Counted from the stretch's first letter, positions 1 through 8,809 are shown. The stretch: DNA of 64,000 nt from UBA1206 sp050953105 (GCA_050953105.1 JBMNMA010000007.1:124001-188000), one strand, 5' to 3'. Numbers and translations are program-made. Notes: generated from the sequence alone by a model not told the origin.

Positions 1-63
1 ATGCCGCTTACCTGAATTGTTATGATTTAAAGACGACAATTAAAAGTAAACAGGTGATTTATT

Positions 64-444
64 ATGAATTTCTGGGCTGTTATGCTGTTTTTTGACATGC
101 TTATACCCTTAGCCATGATAATTTTTGGGCGGTTGCTTTTAAAAAAGCCGCCTGAAAAAAGAAACTGTTTTTTCGGCTACCGGACATACAGGTCAATGTT
201 AAGCGACGAAACCTGGTTTTATGCCAACTCTTATTGCGGCAGGCTGTGGTATATTTACGGCTGGGTAATGATGCCTGTTTCTGTAATCATTCTCCTTCCC
301 TTTATAGACAGCACTGACACGACCATAAGTGTTATCGGACTGATTGAAGTTATTTTTCAGCTTGCGGCCATGTCTTTAACCATTTTTTTAACCGATAAAA
401 AATTAAGACAAACCTTTGACGAAAAAGGCGACAGAAAAGAATAA
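64..444 (+). CDS. SdpI-like small membrane protein
   Basis: This 126-residue membrane protein resembles the SdpI/YhfL family, whose characterised member protects Bacillus from the SdpC toxin. Most family members have no known role, so immunity here is only an inference. Hydrophobic segments lie at about residues 4-23, 66-85 and 88-112. Between the first two is the family signature, a cytosolic loop of the form GYRT-x-RSM followed by ETW and a Tyr-Cys-Gly step. An AGGTGA ribosome site lies seven bases before the ATG. The gene converges on the next operon and shares its terminator. No SdpC-like toxin gene is visible nearby. Confidence 0.7.
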   Translation: MNFWAVMLFFDMLIPLAMIIFGRLLLKKPPEKRNCFFGYRTYRSMLSDETWFYANSYCGRLWYIYGWVMMPVSVIILLPFIDSTDTTISVIGLIEVIFQLAAMSLTIFLTDKKLRQTFDEKGDRKE

Positions 445-454
445 GCATAAAATA

Positions 455-478
455 AAACCCCGGTTATAGCCGGGGTTT
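455..478. terminator. Bidirectional intrinsic terminator
   Basis: A nine-base-pair stem (AAACCCCGG with CCGGGGTTT) around a six-base loop sits between two converging genes. A-rich sequence on the left and T-rich sequence on the right let it work on both strands. Confidence 0.8.
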
Positions 479-488
479 ATTATTGGTT

Positions 489-1862
489 TTACCTATCTAA
501 TTTATTGTGGTCTTTTCTCTGGTTTTCGAAATACTCCTTATAGCCGGTAAGCTTTATGGCGGCCACATAGGTTTTGGCAAATATAAAATTTCCGTTGGCT
601 GCCACACCTATCTGCTTGTAAAAGGCATAAAAGGGAATACTAATGGTTACATTCATATCTTTATCATAACTGTATCTGTTTTCCAGTCCCACATAGTCGT
701 AGTCCTCAAAATCAATCTTTTCCTGGGCTGCCATACAAAGAGGGCAGACATGGCCGCCGAAAACATAGCCCTTTGCCAGAAGATCTTCGGCATCACTAAG
801 AGAAATAAGGTCCAGGCGTTTTGTGGCTTTAAGCAAGTCGGTCGGCGGAACACGGTATGAGATATATTGTATACTAGCCTTGGTAAGCACCGTGTCGGAA
901 ACGATATCGCCGGCATAATTTTTAAAGTTGTCAAAGTAAATACAGATATTGTCGGAAAATATAGTTGATCCTTTTTTGTTTAACGGATGGTCGGATTCGT
1001 TGTAATAATAAACATACAACCATGTAACACCGCTAGTCGAGTAGCTGTCGTATTTTCTTATCACCCTGGCATTTTCAAATGAGCAGCCGAATATTTCAAA
1101 AAGTTCTTTTTTTACGTCTTGCAGAGATTCAATAATTTCCTCGTCTGACTGCCTTTGGTCAACCTGAACCGAAATATCGCCAAGGGTAATAGGCCTCGTG
1201 GGGTTTTCCGAACTGCTGGCTGTAAAATACAGCATATTATGGGTTTTATACTGAAATGCTCCAAACCAGTCAACATCAAACAAAACCGATATTGATTCAA
1301 GATTATGGTATTCCCGGGTCGTGTAAATATCGGGCTTATCGTTGCCGGTTCTTTTAGCAATCTCGCCTAAAACCTTATCGGCAAGATTATAAAGCTCGTC
1401 ATAATCAAAGGCTTTTTCATTGCGGCTGAACTCATATATAACGGCGGTGTTATCCTGCGGCAGAGCACCTAACGGAATGAAGTCAGCAGAGGGGTAATAT
1501 TTTAATGTATATGCGGAGGTGGCCACCCAATCGTTTATGCCATCGCCATCAAAAAGATCCCATATCTCGCTTGCGGTGTAAATGCTGCCGGTATAATAGG
1601 GAATGCCGTCGGTTGAAGTTGTCCCGGAGCTATCCCCCCCGGTAATATCACTTGCTTCGCCGCTGTTGACAATCCCGTCCCATGGGTGGGTGCCAAGGTA
1701 AAATGTTACGGCGGTAACCATAACCGCCACAAACACCGCTGCAGCCGCCAGTCTTGTGATAAGCCGTATACGCCGGTTTTCTTTGCCATTCTTTTCCCCG
1801 GCTTCGTTAATGTGTTTGTCGTCAATATTGCCTAATGCGTCAAGCAGACGCTGTGATTTCAT
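489..1862 (-). CDS. Membrane-anchored partner of the ECF sigma factor (putative anti-sigma)
   Basis: The 457-residue protein starts with a short cytosolic region (LLDALGNIDDKHINEA), followed by one transmembrane helix at about residues 34-56 and a large extracellular part. This layout is common for proteins encoded directly after ECF sigma factors in Clostridia. The start overlaps the sigma factor stop by four bases (ATGA type), so the two are translationally coupled. The extracellular domain has a CPLC pair near its C-terminus but otherwise matches no family I recognise. An anti-sigma or signal-sensing role is inferred from order and topology only; no zinc-binding anti-sigma motif is seen. 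Confidence 0.6.
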   Translation of the reverse strand: MKSQRLLDALGNIDDKHINEAGEKNGKENRRIRLITRLAAAAVFVAVMVTAVTFYLGTHPWDGIVNSGEASDITGGDSSGTTSTDGIPYYTGSIYTASEIWDLFDGDGINDWVATSAYTLKYYPSADFIPLGALPQDNTAVIYEFSRNEKAFDYDELYNLADKVLGEIAKRTGNDKPDIYTTREYHNLESISVLFDVDWFGAFQYKTHNMLYFTASSSENPTRPITLGDISVQVDQRQSDEEIIESLQDVKKELFEIFGCSFENARVIRKYDSYSTSGVTWLYVYYYNESDHPLNKKGSTIFSDNICIYFDNFKNYAGDIVSDTVLTKASIQYISYRVPPTDLLKATKRLDLISLSDAEDLLAKGYVFGGHVCPLCMAAQEKIDFEDYDYVGLENRYSYDKDMNVTISIPFYAFYKQIGVAANGNFIFAKTYVAAIKLTGYKEYFENQRKDHNKLDR

Positions 1863-2419
1863 AACGAAATACCCTCCTTTTCAAGGTATTGTTTAAGCTT
1901 TGACCGTGTCCTGTGGAGCGACATTTTAACCTTGCTTTCGGTTATAGAGTAAAACGCCGCAATGTCCCCCACGCCGGCAAATTCAAAATATCTTTTTACA
2001 AAGATTTTCCGGTTTTCGGCGGAAAGGCCTTCTAAAAAGCGGTCGAGCAGTTCTGACAGCACCTTGTCCTCCACACGGCGAAAGGCGTCATCGGTGGCGG
2101 GAATACATTCCGAAAGCTCTTCAAGGGCAAGGGTTACCTGTCCGCCTCCCCGCTTTAAGGAGTTGTTGTGCTTAAGACGGTTTAACGCCAGGTTGCGGGT
2201 TATTTTGCCCAGAAATGCCGCAAGCTTGTTTGGCTTTGCAGGGGGAATAGTTTCCCACACTTTAAGGTATGTGTCGTTTACGCATTCTTCCGAATCATAT
2301 TCGTCTGCAAGTATATTGAATGCGATTTTAAAACAATACCTGCCGAATTTATGGTCGGTTTCAGTAATGGCGTTTTCGCAGCGGTTCCAGTATAAATCCA
2401 CAATCAGCCTGTCTTCCAC
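1859..2419 (-). CDS. ECF-type RNA polymerase sigma factor
   Basis: This 186-residue protein has the two-domain layout of extracytoplasmic-function sigma factors. Region 2 lies at about residues 15-75 (ending in the AFLGKITRNLALNRLK stretch that contacts the -10 element). Region 4 lies at about residues 120-180, with a helix-turn-helix around GVGDIAAFYSITESKVK. The start is a GTG with an AAAGGAG site six bases upstream. It is the first gene of a two-gene unit with the membrane protein, so its activity is probably set by that partner. The stimulus and regulon cannot be told from this window. Confidence 0.9.
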   Translation of the reverse strand: MEDRLIVDLYWNRCENAITETDHKFGRYCFKIAFNILADEYDSEECVNDTYLKVWETIPPAKPNKLAAFLGKITRNLALNRLKHNNSLKRGGGQVTLALEELSECIPATDDAFRRVEDKVLSELLDRFLEGLSAENRKIFVKRYFEFAGVGDIAAFYSITESKVKMSLHRTRSKLKQYLEKEGISL

Positions 2420-2613
2420 GTCGAACTCCTTTCTTCTATCGTTCGAAGGCCTTCACTTATAAAGACAACTTTTAATATCTAATGGTCACAAATATTTTCA
2501 AAGGAGGGTAAATAAGTTTAATTCATATATCCGTGTTCTTTAAGCCACAACACCGACGCCTTTTTATGTGGCTCAAGCAATTATACAGCCCCGGCAAAAC
2601 CTTGTCAATTGAA

Positions 2614-2645
2614 ATTAAAAAGGCAGCCGCCTTTTGGCTGCTGCC
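2614..2645 (-). terminator. Terminator of the SulP gene
   Basis: A ten-base-pair stem with one mismatch and a four-base loop (GGCAGCCGCC/GGCTGCTGCC) is followed by a T-run when read on the minus strand. It lies just after the SulP stop codon. Confidence 0.8.
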
Positions 2646-2665
2646 TGTGCTTTATTACTTTAATT

Positions 2666-4324
2666 TTACCATCCGCATACGGTTTTTTCCGTTTTTTTGG
2701 CTGCGATATCCTTTAACGCTATATCGGTGCTCCATAAAATATTATTTTGTCCTACTACATCCGCAACACCATGGCGGACAAGCATTTCCGTAACTTTAGG
2801 CTGGACACCGGTAAAATAAACCTCGCTGTTTTGGCTTTTAAGCCTTGCGCAAAGTTCGGATAACATCTGAACCCCTGTCAGGTCGGCAAAGGGAACACCC
2901 CGCATTGAGAAAATGACGTTGGATTTGTTTGAAAAATCTGCCATTTTCCTCTCAAGACGGCCTGCCGAGCCAAAATATAACGGGCCGGTAAGATATACAA
3001 CAACGGTGTTTTCGTAGTCGGTTAAAGCAACCCCGGCATCAGTTTTCAGCTTGGTGCAGTCAATGCCCGATACGGTAATTTGCAGCTTTGACACGTTATA
3101 CACAAAAATAACCACCGACATAGCCACGCCGATAAGTATTGCCACCGTCAGGTCAAACACCACCGTGGCTATCATGGTCACGGCAAATTGAAGTATGGCG
3201 GTGTAAACCCTGCCTTCGAAGATGGCTTTTATCGACTCCCACTCGTTCATCCGCCAGGCGGTTACCACAAGCACTCCGGCAAGGGCGGAAAGGGGGATTT
3301 TTGACATTATGGGGGAAAGCAGGAACATTGACAAAAGCAGGGCAAAGGCATGTATAACACTTGTCAGCCTGGTTTTTGAGCCGGATTTGATTGCCACGCT
3401 TGTCCTGGCGATGGCCGCCGTAGCCGGCACTCCGCCGAAAAAAGGTAAAATCATATTACCGATACCCTGCGCCGTAAGCTCAATGCCCGCATCCAGCTTT
3501 TCGTTTTTCATCCGTCCGGCGCTGGCGCCGCACAGCAGACTTTCGATAAGTCCCAGCGCCGCTATGGAAACGGCAGGGGCGGCAACCCCTTTAAGGGATT
3601 CCCAGTTGATTGAAGACAGGTCAAGCCGGTCGACAAGGAAAATCGACCGGGGAATTTCCCCCACCTGGGACACATCAAAGGAAACAATAAAGTTTACCGC
3701 CGTGGCTAAAATAATCGCCGCCAGTGAAGCAGGGAAATATTTGGACAGCTTTTTGGGGTAAGCAAACATGAATAAAATAACGGCAACGCCTATGGCAAGG
3801 GAAGTCCAGTTGATATGCTGAGGGGTGGTGAAATAGCTTAAAAGCTTATCTATTGTGTTATCACCCTGGGATGTAAGGCCGGTAAGGTTGTCTATCTGCC
3901 CGGTGGCAATAATAATGGCAATGCCTGAGGTAAACCCTGTAATAACCGGTGCGGGGATAAGGGAAACAAGGTTTCCCAGCTTGAAAATGCCGGCCAGCAG
4001 TAAAACAGCCCCCGACAGCAGGGTGGCAAGGAACATTCCCTGCAGGCCGTATTTAGCCACGATAGTTATAAGTATGGCCGACATTGCTCCGGTGGGGCCG
4101 GAGATTTGGTAGGACGCCCCCGAAAGGCCGCCGATGACAATGCCTGCGATAATTGCCGTTACCAGTCCTGCGGCGGCGGTGGCACCGCTTGATACGCCGA
4201 AGGCAAGGGCCAGCGGCAGGGCAACGGCGGCGACGGTTATTCCCGCCAAAAGGTCTTTACTGAACGATAACGCGTTGTATCCTTTAAATTCCGAACGCAG
4301 CATTTTAAAATATCCGCTTAACAC
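2666..4324 (-). CDS. SulP-family anion transporter with STAS domain
   Basis: This is a SulP/SLC26-type permease of about 552 residues, probably moving sulfate, bicarbonate or another small anion across the cytoplasmic membrane. The N-terminal 400 residues hold the helices, including the family's first signature near the start (AVALPLALAFGVSSGA) and a GPTGAMSA segment. A cytosolic STAS domain fills the last 120 residues. I chose the GTG at 4324 because AGGAA lies six bases ahead of it. The in-frame ATG at 4348, eight codons earlier, has no ribosome site. It is monocistronic, with its own terminator. The substrate cannot be assigned from sequence. Confidence 0.88.
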   Translation of the reverse strand: MLSGYFKMLRSEFKGYNALSFSKDLLAGITVAAVALPLALAFGVSSGATAAAGLVTAIIAGIVIGGLSGASYQISGPTGAMSAILITIVAKYGLQGMFLATLLSGAVLLLAGIFKLGNLVSLIPAPVITGFTSGIAIIIATGQIDNLTGLTSQGDNTIDKLLSYFTTPQHINWTSLAIGVAVILFMFAYPKKLSKYFPASLAAIILATAVNFIVSFDVSQVGEIPRSIFLVDRLDLSSINWESLKGVAAPAVSIAALGLIESLLCGASAGRMKNEKLDAGIELTAQGIGNMILPFFGGVPATAAIARTSVAIKSGSKTRLTSVIHAFALLLSMFLLSPIMSKIPLSALAGVLVVTAWRMNEWESIKAIFEGRVYTAILQFAVTMIATVVFDLTVAILIGVAMSVVIFVYNVSKLQITVSGIDCTKLKTDAGVALTDYENTVVVYLTGPLYFGSAGRLERKMADFSNKSNVIFSMRGVPFADLTGVQMLSELCARLKSQNSEVYFTGVQPKVTEMLVRHGVADVVGQNNILWSTDIALKDIAAKKTEKTVCGW

Positions 4325-4481
4325 ATTTCTTTCCTCATCATTCCGCATATTGCAAAAATCGAAGTCATTTTACTCTTGTTAACTAAAAAGCGCAATGATG
4401 TTATTGAATAAAGAATACAATTATTAATTTATTTTTTTGTATAAACATACATATAGCATTGTGTGACGCTATAATTTAAAG

Positions 4482-4517
4482 AAAACCACTTTTATTTTGG
4501 TAAATAAAAGTGGTTTT
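4482..4517. terminator. Perfect 16-bp stem, bidirectional terminator
   Basis: AAAACCACTTTTATTT pairs perfectly with its complement around a TGGT loop, giving A-runs and T-runs on either side. It lies between the SulP gene and the decayed island, marking the island's left side. Confidence 0.75.
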
Positions 4518-4575
4518 TAATATGTCTGTATCGTGCAAAAAGTACACCAAAATCATTTCGACAAACTGGGATTTA

Positions 4576-5100
4576 TCAATTCAAGACATTGAGAATTGAC
4601 TGTAATTCTTCATTCGAAATTTTAATCGAACACAAAAATTCGTTGTTATTTGTAATCATTACTGCACCGCAATCACAAAATGCAAATCTGTAATGCCAAG
4701 GAGCATCTTCAAACTGGTTGTCGAACAAATAAAAATAGTGTGAGAATTCACATTCTGAAGTGGACACATTTGCATCTTTATTATCCATTGCATTAAACAT
4801 TGTTGTTAGAATGTCATATCTATCAGCGTATAAAGTTCCTTTTGACATATCGGAAATAGGAGTGTCGGAATATACAATACAAGGCGTGGTTGCAATCCTT
4901 TGAAATCTGAACTTAGCATTCATGATTTCAAGATTCAATAATGCATCCCAGGGAGGTGCTTCGTCATATATTTTGACTTGTTAATTTTCATTTGAATATT
5001 GTATTTCGCTGTTATCTGATGATTCCTGCTGTGACATACATCCTGATAATAACGCAAGAACCATAACGACACCTATTGCCGTTACAAATATTCGCTTCAT
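4576..5100 (-). pseudogene. Lipoprotein gene interrupted by one in-frame TAA
   Basis: Reading from the ATG at 5100 gives a lipoprotein signal peptide (MKRIFVTAIGVVMVLALLSGC, lipobox Cys at residue 21), then 18 more codons. Codon 40 is TAA (4983-4981). The same frame continues uninterrupted for 135 further codons to a stop at 4576. The gene has an AGGAGG-like site directly before the ATG and a good promoter, so a single nonsense change appears to have killed an otherwise intact gene of 174 residues. Translation restarting at a TTG at 4938 would lack the export signal. The mature part contains a CDCG motif and matches no family I recognise. A sequencing error is the main alternative. Confidence 0.7.
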
Positions 5101-5144
5101 AGGAAACCTCCACAAATTATAATTTGATTGTAAAGATCAAGAAT

Positions 5145-5172
5145 ATTATACCATATTTTTGCAAAAAGTCAA
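5145..5172 (-). promoter_or_regulatory. Promoter of the interrupted lipoprotein gene
   Basis: On the minus strand, TTGACT and TATAAT are separated by 16 bases, about 45 bases before the lipoprotein ATG. It runs up to the first codon of the opposite-strand HEPN-like reading frame. Confidence 0.65.
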
Positions 5173-5175
5173 TCT

Positions 5176-6127
5176 GTGACGCCACTGCTGTATGCAATAT
5201 CTTCCTTTTGCTTTGAGTTCATTTATGTCCACATTTCGGATGATCAAGCAAATGTGTATTCGATGCATATTGCGGAATTAATAATTAGGTGTGCGGTTGA
5301 AATTGAGTCGATCTCTAAAGAACTCTATAGTTTGCTTGGTGGTAATATGTCTCCAACTGACACGAATGGCAATAAGCGCGATTTATACTTTGATACAGAT
5401 TGTCTTGATTTGTTAGAGAATAACTGGCATATATGCAAAAAAGAAGTGACTGTTTCTGCACGGAGTTTGTATTTTATTGAAGATAAACATCGGATAATAA
5501 CACCTTTACATAAAGCTAACAAGCGGGAAACAAGTGGTAGTAAATGGAAACAGGCATACCAATCAATAAAGCATGACCGCAGAAATTCATTAAAAAAGGC
5601 TACAATTGAGAACTTATTATACGCTCTCGGTTCTCTTTACATCTTAAATCTTTATTATTTGGATGATCGACAGGATATTGGGAGAGTGTATTTGAGTGAT
5701 CATCAATTTGATAGTCGTGTTGGTTCAGATGTTTTTTCGGCTCATTATTGCAGTGCGAACCGGCCTTTCTATGTCTTGTATAATGGATGACAGTTGTATT
5801 AATCCTCCCATATCAGAAGATGAACTGAATCGATCGATTTATATTGTTAAGTACGACGATAAATCATACGGAGAAATGCATAAAAGTTTTTGCCTCGATT
5901 CACAGATTACAGAAAAAGCTTTTAACAGTTTACCTGAAATTGCAAAGTTTATTTTCGAGAATCCAGAATATAGAAATAAATCAATAAATGAAATTTGTAT
6001 GGCTGCAGGTGGTGAATCTTTTTTATTACGAATTGTCAGTATGAAACACTCTATGAATGTAAGAAATATGCGGATAGAAGCAGTATTGAACAAGCACACA
6101 AGTATTTATCCGACATTATCTCAATAA
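5176..6127 (+). pseudogene. HEPN-like protein split over two frames
   Basis: Two overlapping frames together look like one protein of about 310 residues. The first frame (5176-5790, GTG start) carries an AELIIRCAVEIESISKEL helix and a KWKQAYQSIKHDR motif. This Arg-x4-6-His-like helical arrangement resembles uncharacterised HEPN-type proteins. The second frame (5696-6127) supplies the C-terminal part (IYIVKYDDKSY onward). Going from one to the other needs one extra base to be skipped, most simply near the ACCGG at 5759-5763. No ribosome site precedes the GTG, and the opposite-strand promoter abuts it, so the 5' end may be lost as well. HEPN assignment is tentative. A defence role is speculation. 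Confidence 0.5.
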
Positions 6128-6160
6128 TTATTTAGCTTTGAGTATTGACGCAAAATAAAT

Positions 6161-6230
6161 AAGCGGGGAGTTGATCTCCCCGCCTCGTGCGTTTATCGGT
6201 ATATGATTTCGTTCAGTATGACCTCTTCGG
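6161..6230 (+). repeat. Direct repeat copy A (tnpV terminator plus 3' end)
   Basis: About 65 bases match 8361-8432 in the same orientation, with a handful of substitutions and one single-base gap. The match covers the terminator and the last tnpV codons, then fades. Together the two copies bracket the merR-hydrolase cassette. Confidence 0.75.
6163..6183. terminator. Terminator hairpin, copy A of the tnpV 3' end
   Basis: GCGGGGAG pairs with CTCCCCGC around a five-base loop, with T-rich sequence after it on the minus strand. The same hairpin with one loop change recurs at 8363-8383 behind the intact tnpV. Confidence 0.75.
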
Positions 6231-6250
6231 CATGCTTGTGGATTTCTTTA
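6193..6250 (-). pseudogene. Relic of a second tnpV 3' end
   Basis: On the minus strand the sequence encodes HAEEVILNEIIYR and a stop, matching the C-terminus RAEEVVLNEIIYR of the intact TnpV at 8394-8690. Upstream of this the similarity stops and the merR promoter begins, so only about 18 codons of the old gene remain. Confidence 0.7.
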
Positions 6251-6263
6251 TTTATCAAAAACC

Positions 6264-6296
6264 ACTTGACATTGACGTAGCGTCAAGTGATATTAA
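6264..6296 (+). promoter_or_regulatory. MerR-type promoter with overlapping operator dyads
   Basis: TTGACA (6266-6271) and TATTAA (6291-6296) are 19 bases apart. This long spacing is what MerR-family regulators correct by twisting DNA. Two inverted repeats sit inside: ACTTGAC/GTCAAGT (6264-6270 and 6282-6288), and TTGACG-TAG-CGTCAA (6272-6286). It drives merR directly, so the gene is probably self-regulated. Confidence 0.75.
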
Positions 6297-6314
6297 TGCA
6301 AAGGGTGATGAAAA

Positions 6315-7005
6315 ATGAGCGATAAATTATACGACATAAACACTGTATGCAATATGTTGGGAACAACTTCGCGTACACTGCGGTTCTACGAGGAAAAGCA
6401 GATAATCAAAAGTACAAAAGTTTTTGATTCACCGAGACGCCAGTACACCGCGGAACAGATAGACTGTATTCGTAACGTGCTTGTTTTGCGTGCTCTCGGG
6501 CTTTCGATAAGCGATATCCGAGAATTACAGAAGCAAGACGGGGATTTGCGCACGGCCATCGAGCTGAACAAAGCGAGAATATATGCACTTATTGCGGACA
6601 AGGTCAGAACTTTGAATCTTCTGAACGAGGCGCTGCAAGTGATCGAAAACGGCGGCGACATATTCAATAACTCCAGAAAAAACATTTCAGTTATTACTGA
6701 AGAAACGAAAGAAATATTAAAGATTTGCACCAAAGCGATAATCGAAGGCGACGAAAACACTCTATATCGTTTTCTTGGCGAGAAAATACAGGCATATATG
6801 CCGAAGAAAGCGTTTGCGAGAGTCAGAGGAAGATACGCTGCAACCGCTCGGTGATTTTGTGTCGATCGAAAATCAATACCCGGATGACAACTATCCGAAC
6901 GTTATTTATCATAATATACGGTATAAAAACCTCGGTTTACGTATCAAATACGTTTTCCACTCAGATAAGATCACTGGGCTATGGTTCAATTATTATGAGA
7001 TTTGA
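6315..7005 (+). pseudogene. MerR-family regulator with C-terminal DUF3887-like domain, frameshifted
   Basis: The first frame (6315-6854) encodes a MerR winged helix (TSRTLRFYEEKQII at about residues 17-31) and a dimerisation helix. It then runs into out-of-frame sequence ending at 6854. The natural continuation lies one base further on, with a LGDFVSI and an ITGLWFNYYE segment typical of DUF3887-like domains, ending at 7005. The shift needed is one extra base, near 6820-6832. An AAGGGTG site precedes the ATG. A truncated protein would keep the DNA-binding half and could still bind the operator upstream. The hydrolase seven bases downstream is the likely target. Confidence 0.7.
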
Positions 7006-7012
7006 GGTGTCT

Positions 7013-8355
7013 ATGAGAAAAACGTTTATAATACTTGCCATAACCGCAATTTTATTAACGTCGTGTGGTTTGCAAAACGGAATCGAAAATACAGAACAGA
7101 CGACGACAACCTCCGATATTACTGGTGATACCAACACAGAGCTGTCGGAAAATGAACCCCCGAGCACGCCTAAGACCAATAAGGAACTGTATTCATTTTT
7201 GCTTGAAGCATGGAAAAATGACCGTATTTCCGATTGTTACAAGTACGTATCGGCAGAACTCGGTTCTCTTGTCGATAAAACCGCGTTTTTACGCATTTTT
7301 AGCGAGATGACCGATACTTTCGGGCAAATCACTGGATTCACCGATGGAATTCAGACTGTCGATTTCCGGTTATGACGTTTTTCGGTGTAAAGTAACGCTC
7401 GATCACGCGGAAGTCGAGCTTACAATATCAATAAAAGATCTGCAAATTGCCGGAATAACGCAGGATACACGCTTTACAGGCCCTTTTGATAAAGAATCTG
7501 GTGACGGGATCACGGAGAGGTATTTTTTGCTTGAAAGCGGAGAATACGTTCTGAACGCGGTTTATACTTTCTGTGACGAAATTTCTTCTCCCACAGTGCT
7601 TCTTATTCCCGGCTCCGGCCCGTGCGACTATAATGAAACTATTGGATTATTAACTCCTTTTAAGGATATTGCTCTTGGCTTGGCGATGAATGGCGTCAAT
7701 TCTCTGAGATTTGAAAAACGGACAAACCGGTATCCTGACAGCTTTACGGTAAAAAGCGGGCTTGATGAAGAATACTTTGAAGATTGCAAAGCAGCAGCCG
7801 CATGGCTTGAAAAGCAGGAGCGGACAAACGGAGTTTATCTGCTCGGGCATAGTCTCGGAGGACAGATCGCGGCGGCATTGGCAAAGAACGTCGGCGCAAA
7901 AGGGGATCATACTTTTCAACAGTTCGGCTCGCCACCTTGCAGATATTGCAAAAGATCAATACTCCGTACTTGACCCGTCAAATAAAACTGCTTATGAACA
8001 ATACGCGCAAGCGGCGAAAGAAGCGACTGCGAGCAAGGCAAAAGGATTGTACTATTACGGTGTTACAGATTATTATTGGGCAAGTTATAATGAAATCAAT
8101 GTGATCGAATCGCTGAAAAATGCAGGCGTTCCCGTTTTGATCATAAACAGTCTGACAGATAATCAATCTTTTCCCGAAGATCTTGAACTTTGGGAAAAGG
8201 AATTGTCGGATGCAGAACAATTCACCGTTAAGGTTTACGACGACATAAGTCATTACGGGTATAAGATCGACACGAATAACACCGCGTCACTATATAAGCC
8301 CGCAGAATTCCCAACCGAACTGATAGAAGATTACTTAAGCATAATTAAGCAATAA
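7013..8355 (+). pseudogene. Lipoprotein alpha/beta hydrolase with two frameshifts
   Basis: The gene begins with a lipoprotein signal (lipobox LLTSC) and a DUF3887-like domain. It then changes frame near 7345-7370 and again in the AAAAGGGG run at 7899-7906. Spliced across both points it would be about 445 residues, with the serine-hydrolase nucleophile motif GHSLGG (Ser codon 7851-7853), an Asp candidate in SLTDNQ and a His in ISHYGY (codon 8251-8253). Each shift needs one base to be skipped. The gene follows merR by seven bases with a GAGGTG site. As written it cannot make an active enzyme, because nucleophile and His are in different frames. Confidence 0.72.
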
Positions 8356-8360
8356 AACTG

Positions 8361-8432
8361 AGGCGGGGAGTTGAGCTCCCCGCCTCATGCGTTTTATCGG
8401 TATATGATTTCGTTCAGCACGACTTCTTCGGC
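8361..8432 (+). repeat. Direct repeat copy B (tnpV terminator plus 3' end)
   Basis: Partner of the repeat at 6161-6230. This copy belongs to the intact tnpV, so it is probably the parent of the relic or a sister copy. Confidence 0.75.
8363..8383. terminator. Terminator hairpin between hydrolase and tnpV
   Basis: GCGGGGAG/CTCCCCGC stem with a five-base loop, eight bases after the hydrolase stop and just beyond the tnpV stop on the other strand. It can serve both converging genes. Confidence 0.75.
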
Positions 8433-8690
8433 GCGGTTACGGATGTTGTTCATCCTGCGCACCCATTCAAGCTGATCCGCGCGTTTGAGGGATTCCGTAA
8501 CGCCTTCAGCCTTTGCGTATTGCAAGATGAGCGTTTCAAGCATTTCTGCCGCTTCCTGATGGACCTCTTTGAGATAATTCTCCAAAGTGCCGTTCATACG
8601 CATAACGCCGACGGTGGACGGACGATTTTGCTTTAGAAACTCATAGTGCCTAAAGCCCCATACTCCGATGTTTCCGATGTTCAGATTCAT
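8394..8690 (-). CDS. tnpV: TnpV-like transposon-encoded protein
   Basis: The 98-residue protein matches the TnpV family found in clostridial mobilisable elements. It has an early WGFRHYEFLK segment, a central EGVTESLK segment and the conserved end WVRRMNNIRNRAEEVV followed by NEIIYR. Its function is unknown even where the family was first described (Tn4451). I start it at 8690 because GGAGG lies seven bases ahead; an ATG seven codons earlier has no such site. No recombinase gene lies near it, so it is a leftover of a mobile element rather than a working one. Confidence 0.8.
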   Translation of the reverse strand: MNLNIGNIGVWGFRHYEFLKQNRPSTVGVMRMNGTLENYLKEVHQEAAEMLETLILQYAKAEGVTESLKRADQLEWVRRMNNIRNRAEEVVLNEIIYR

Positions 8691-8759
8691 TTTCTTGACC
8701 TCCGATTTCATTTTTTGTTTTTCTTGCCTGAGGTCAAATTCAGACTGCCGAAATAAACG

Positions 8760-8803
8760 ACAAATCCGAACCCAACGCCCGTCGGCTTTGGGTTCGGATT
8801 TGT
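8760..8803 (-). terminator. Long perfect hairpin after tRNA-Leu
   Basis: A 16-base-pair perfect stem (ACAAATCCGAACCCAA and its complement) with a 12-base loop lies seven bases beyond the tRNA 3' end. It probably ends the tRNA transcript, although the T-run is weak. Confidence 0.65.
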
Positions 8804-8809
8804 ACTGTT

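Noticed and set aside
1..63. End of an upstream gene at the window edge
   Set aside because: Three frames remain possible for these bases and none carries a recognisable protein end.
4981..4983. Stop-codon reassignment or read-through of TAA in the lipoprotein gene
   Set aside because: Many intact genes in the window end in TAA, so reassignment is not credible.
5696..7973. Programmed +1 frameshifting at each site, since all four short frames end in TGA
   Set aside because: At the fourth site the natural continuation is already in the new frame about 65 bases before the TGA, and at the others the conserved segment also begins before the stop. No shared slippery motif is seen.
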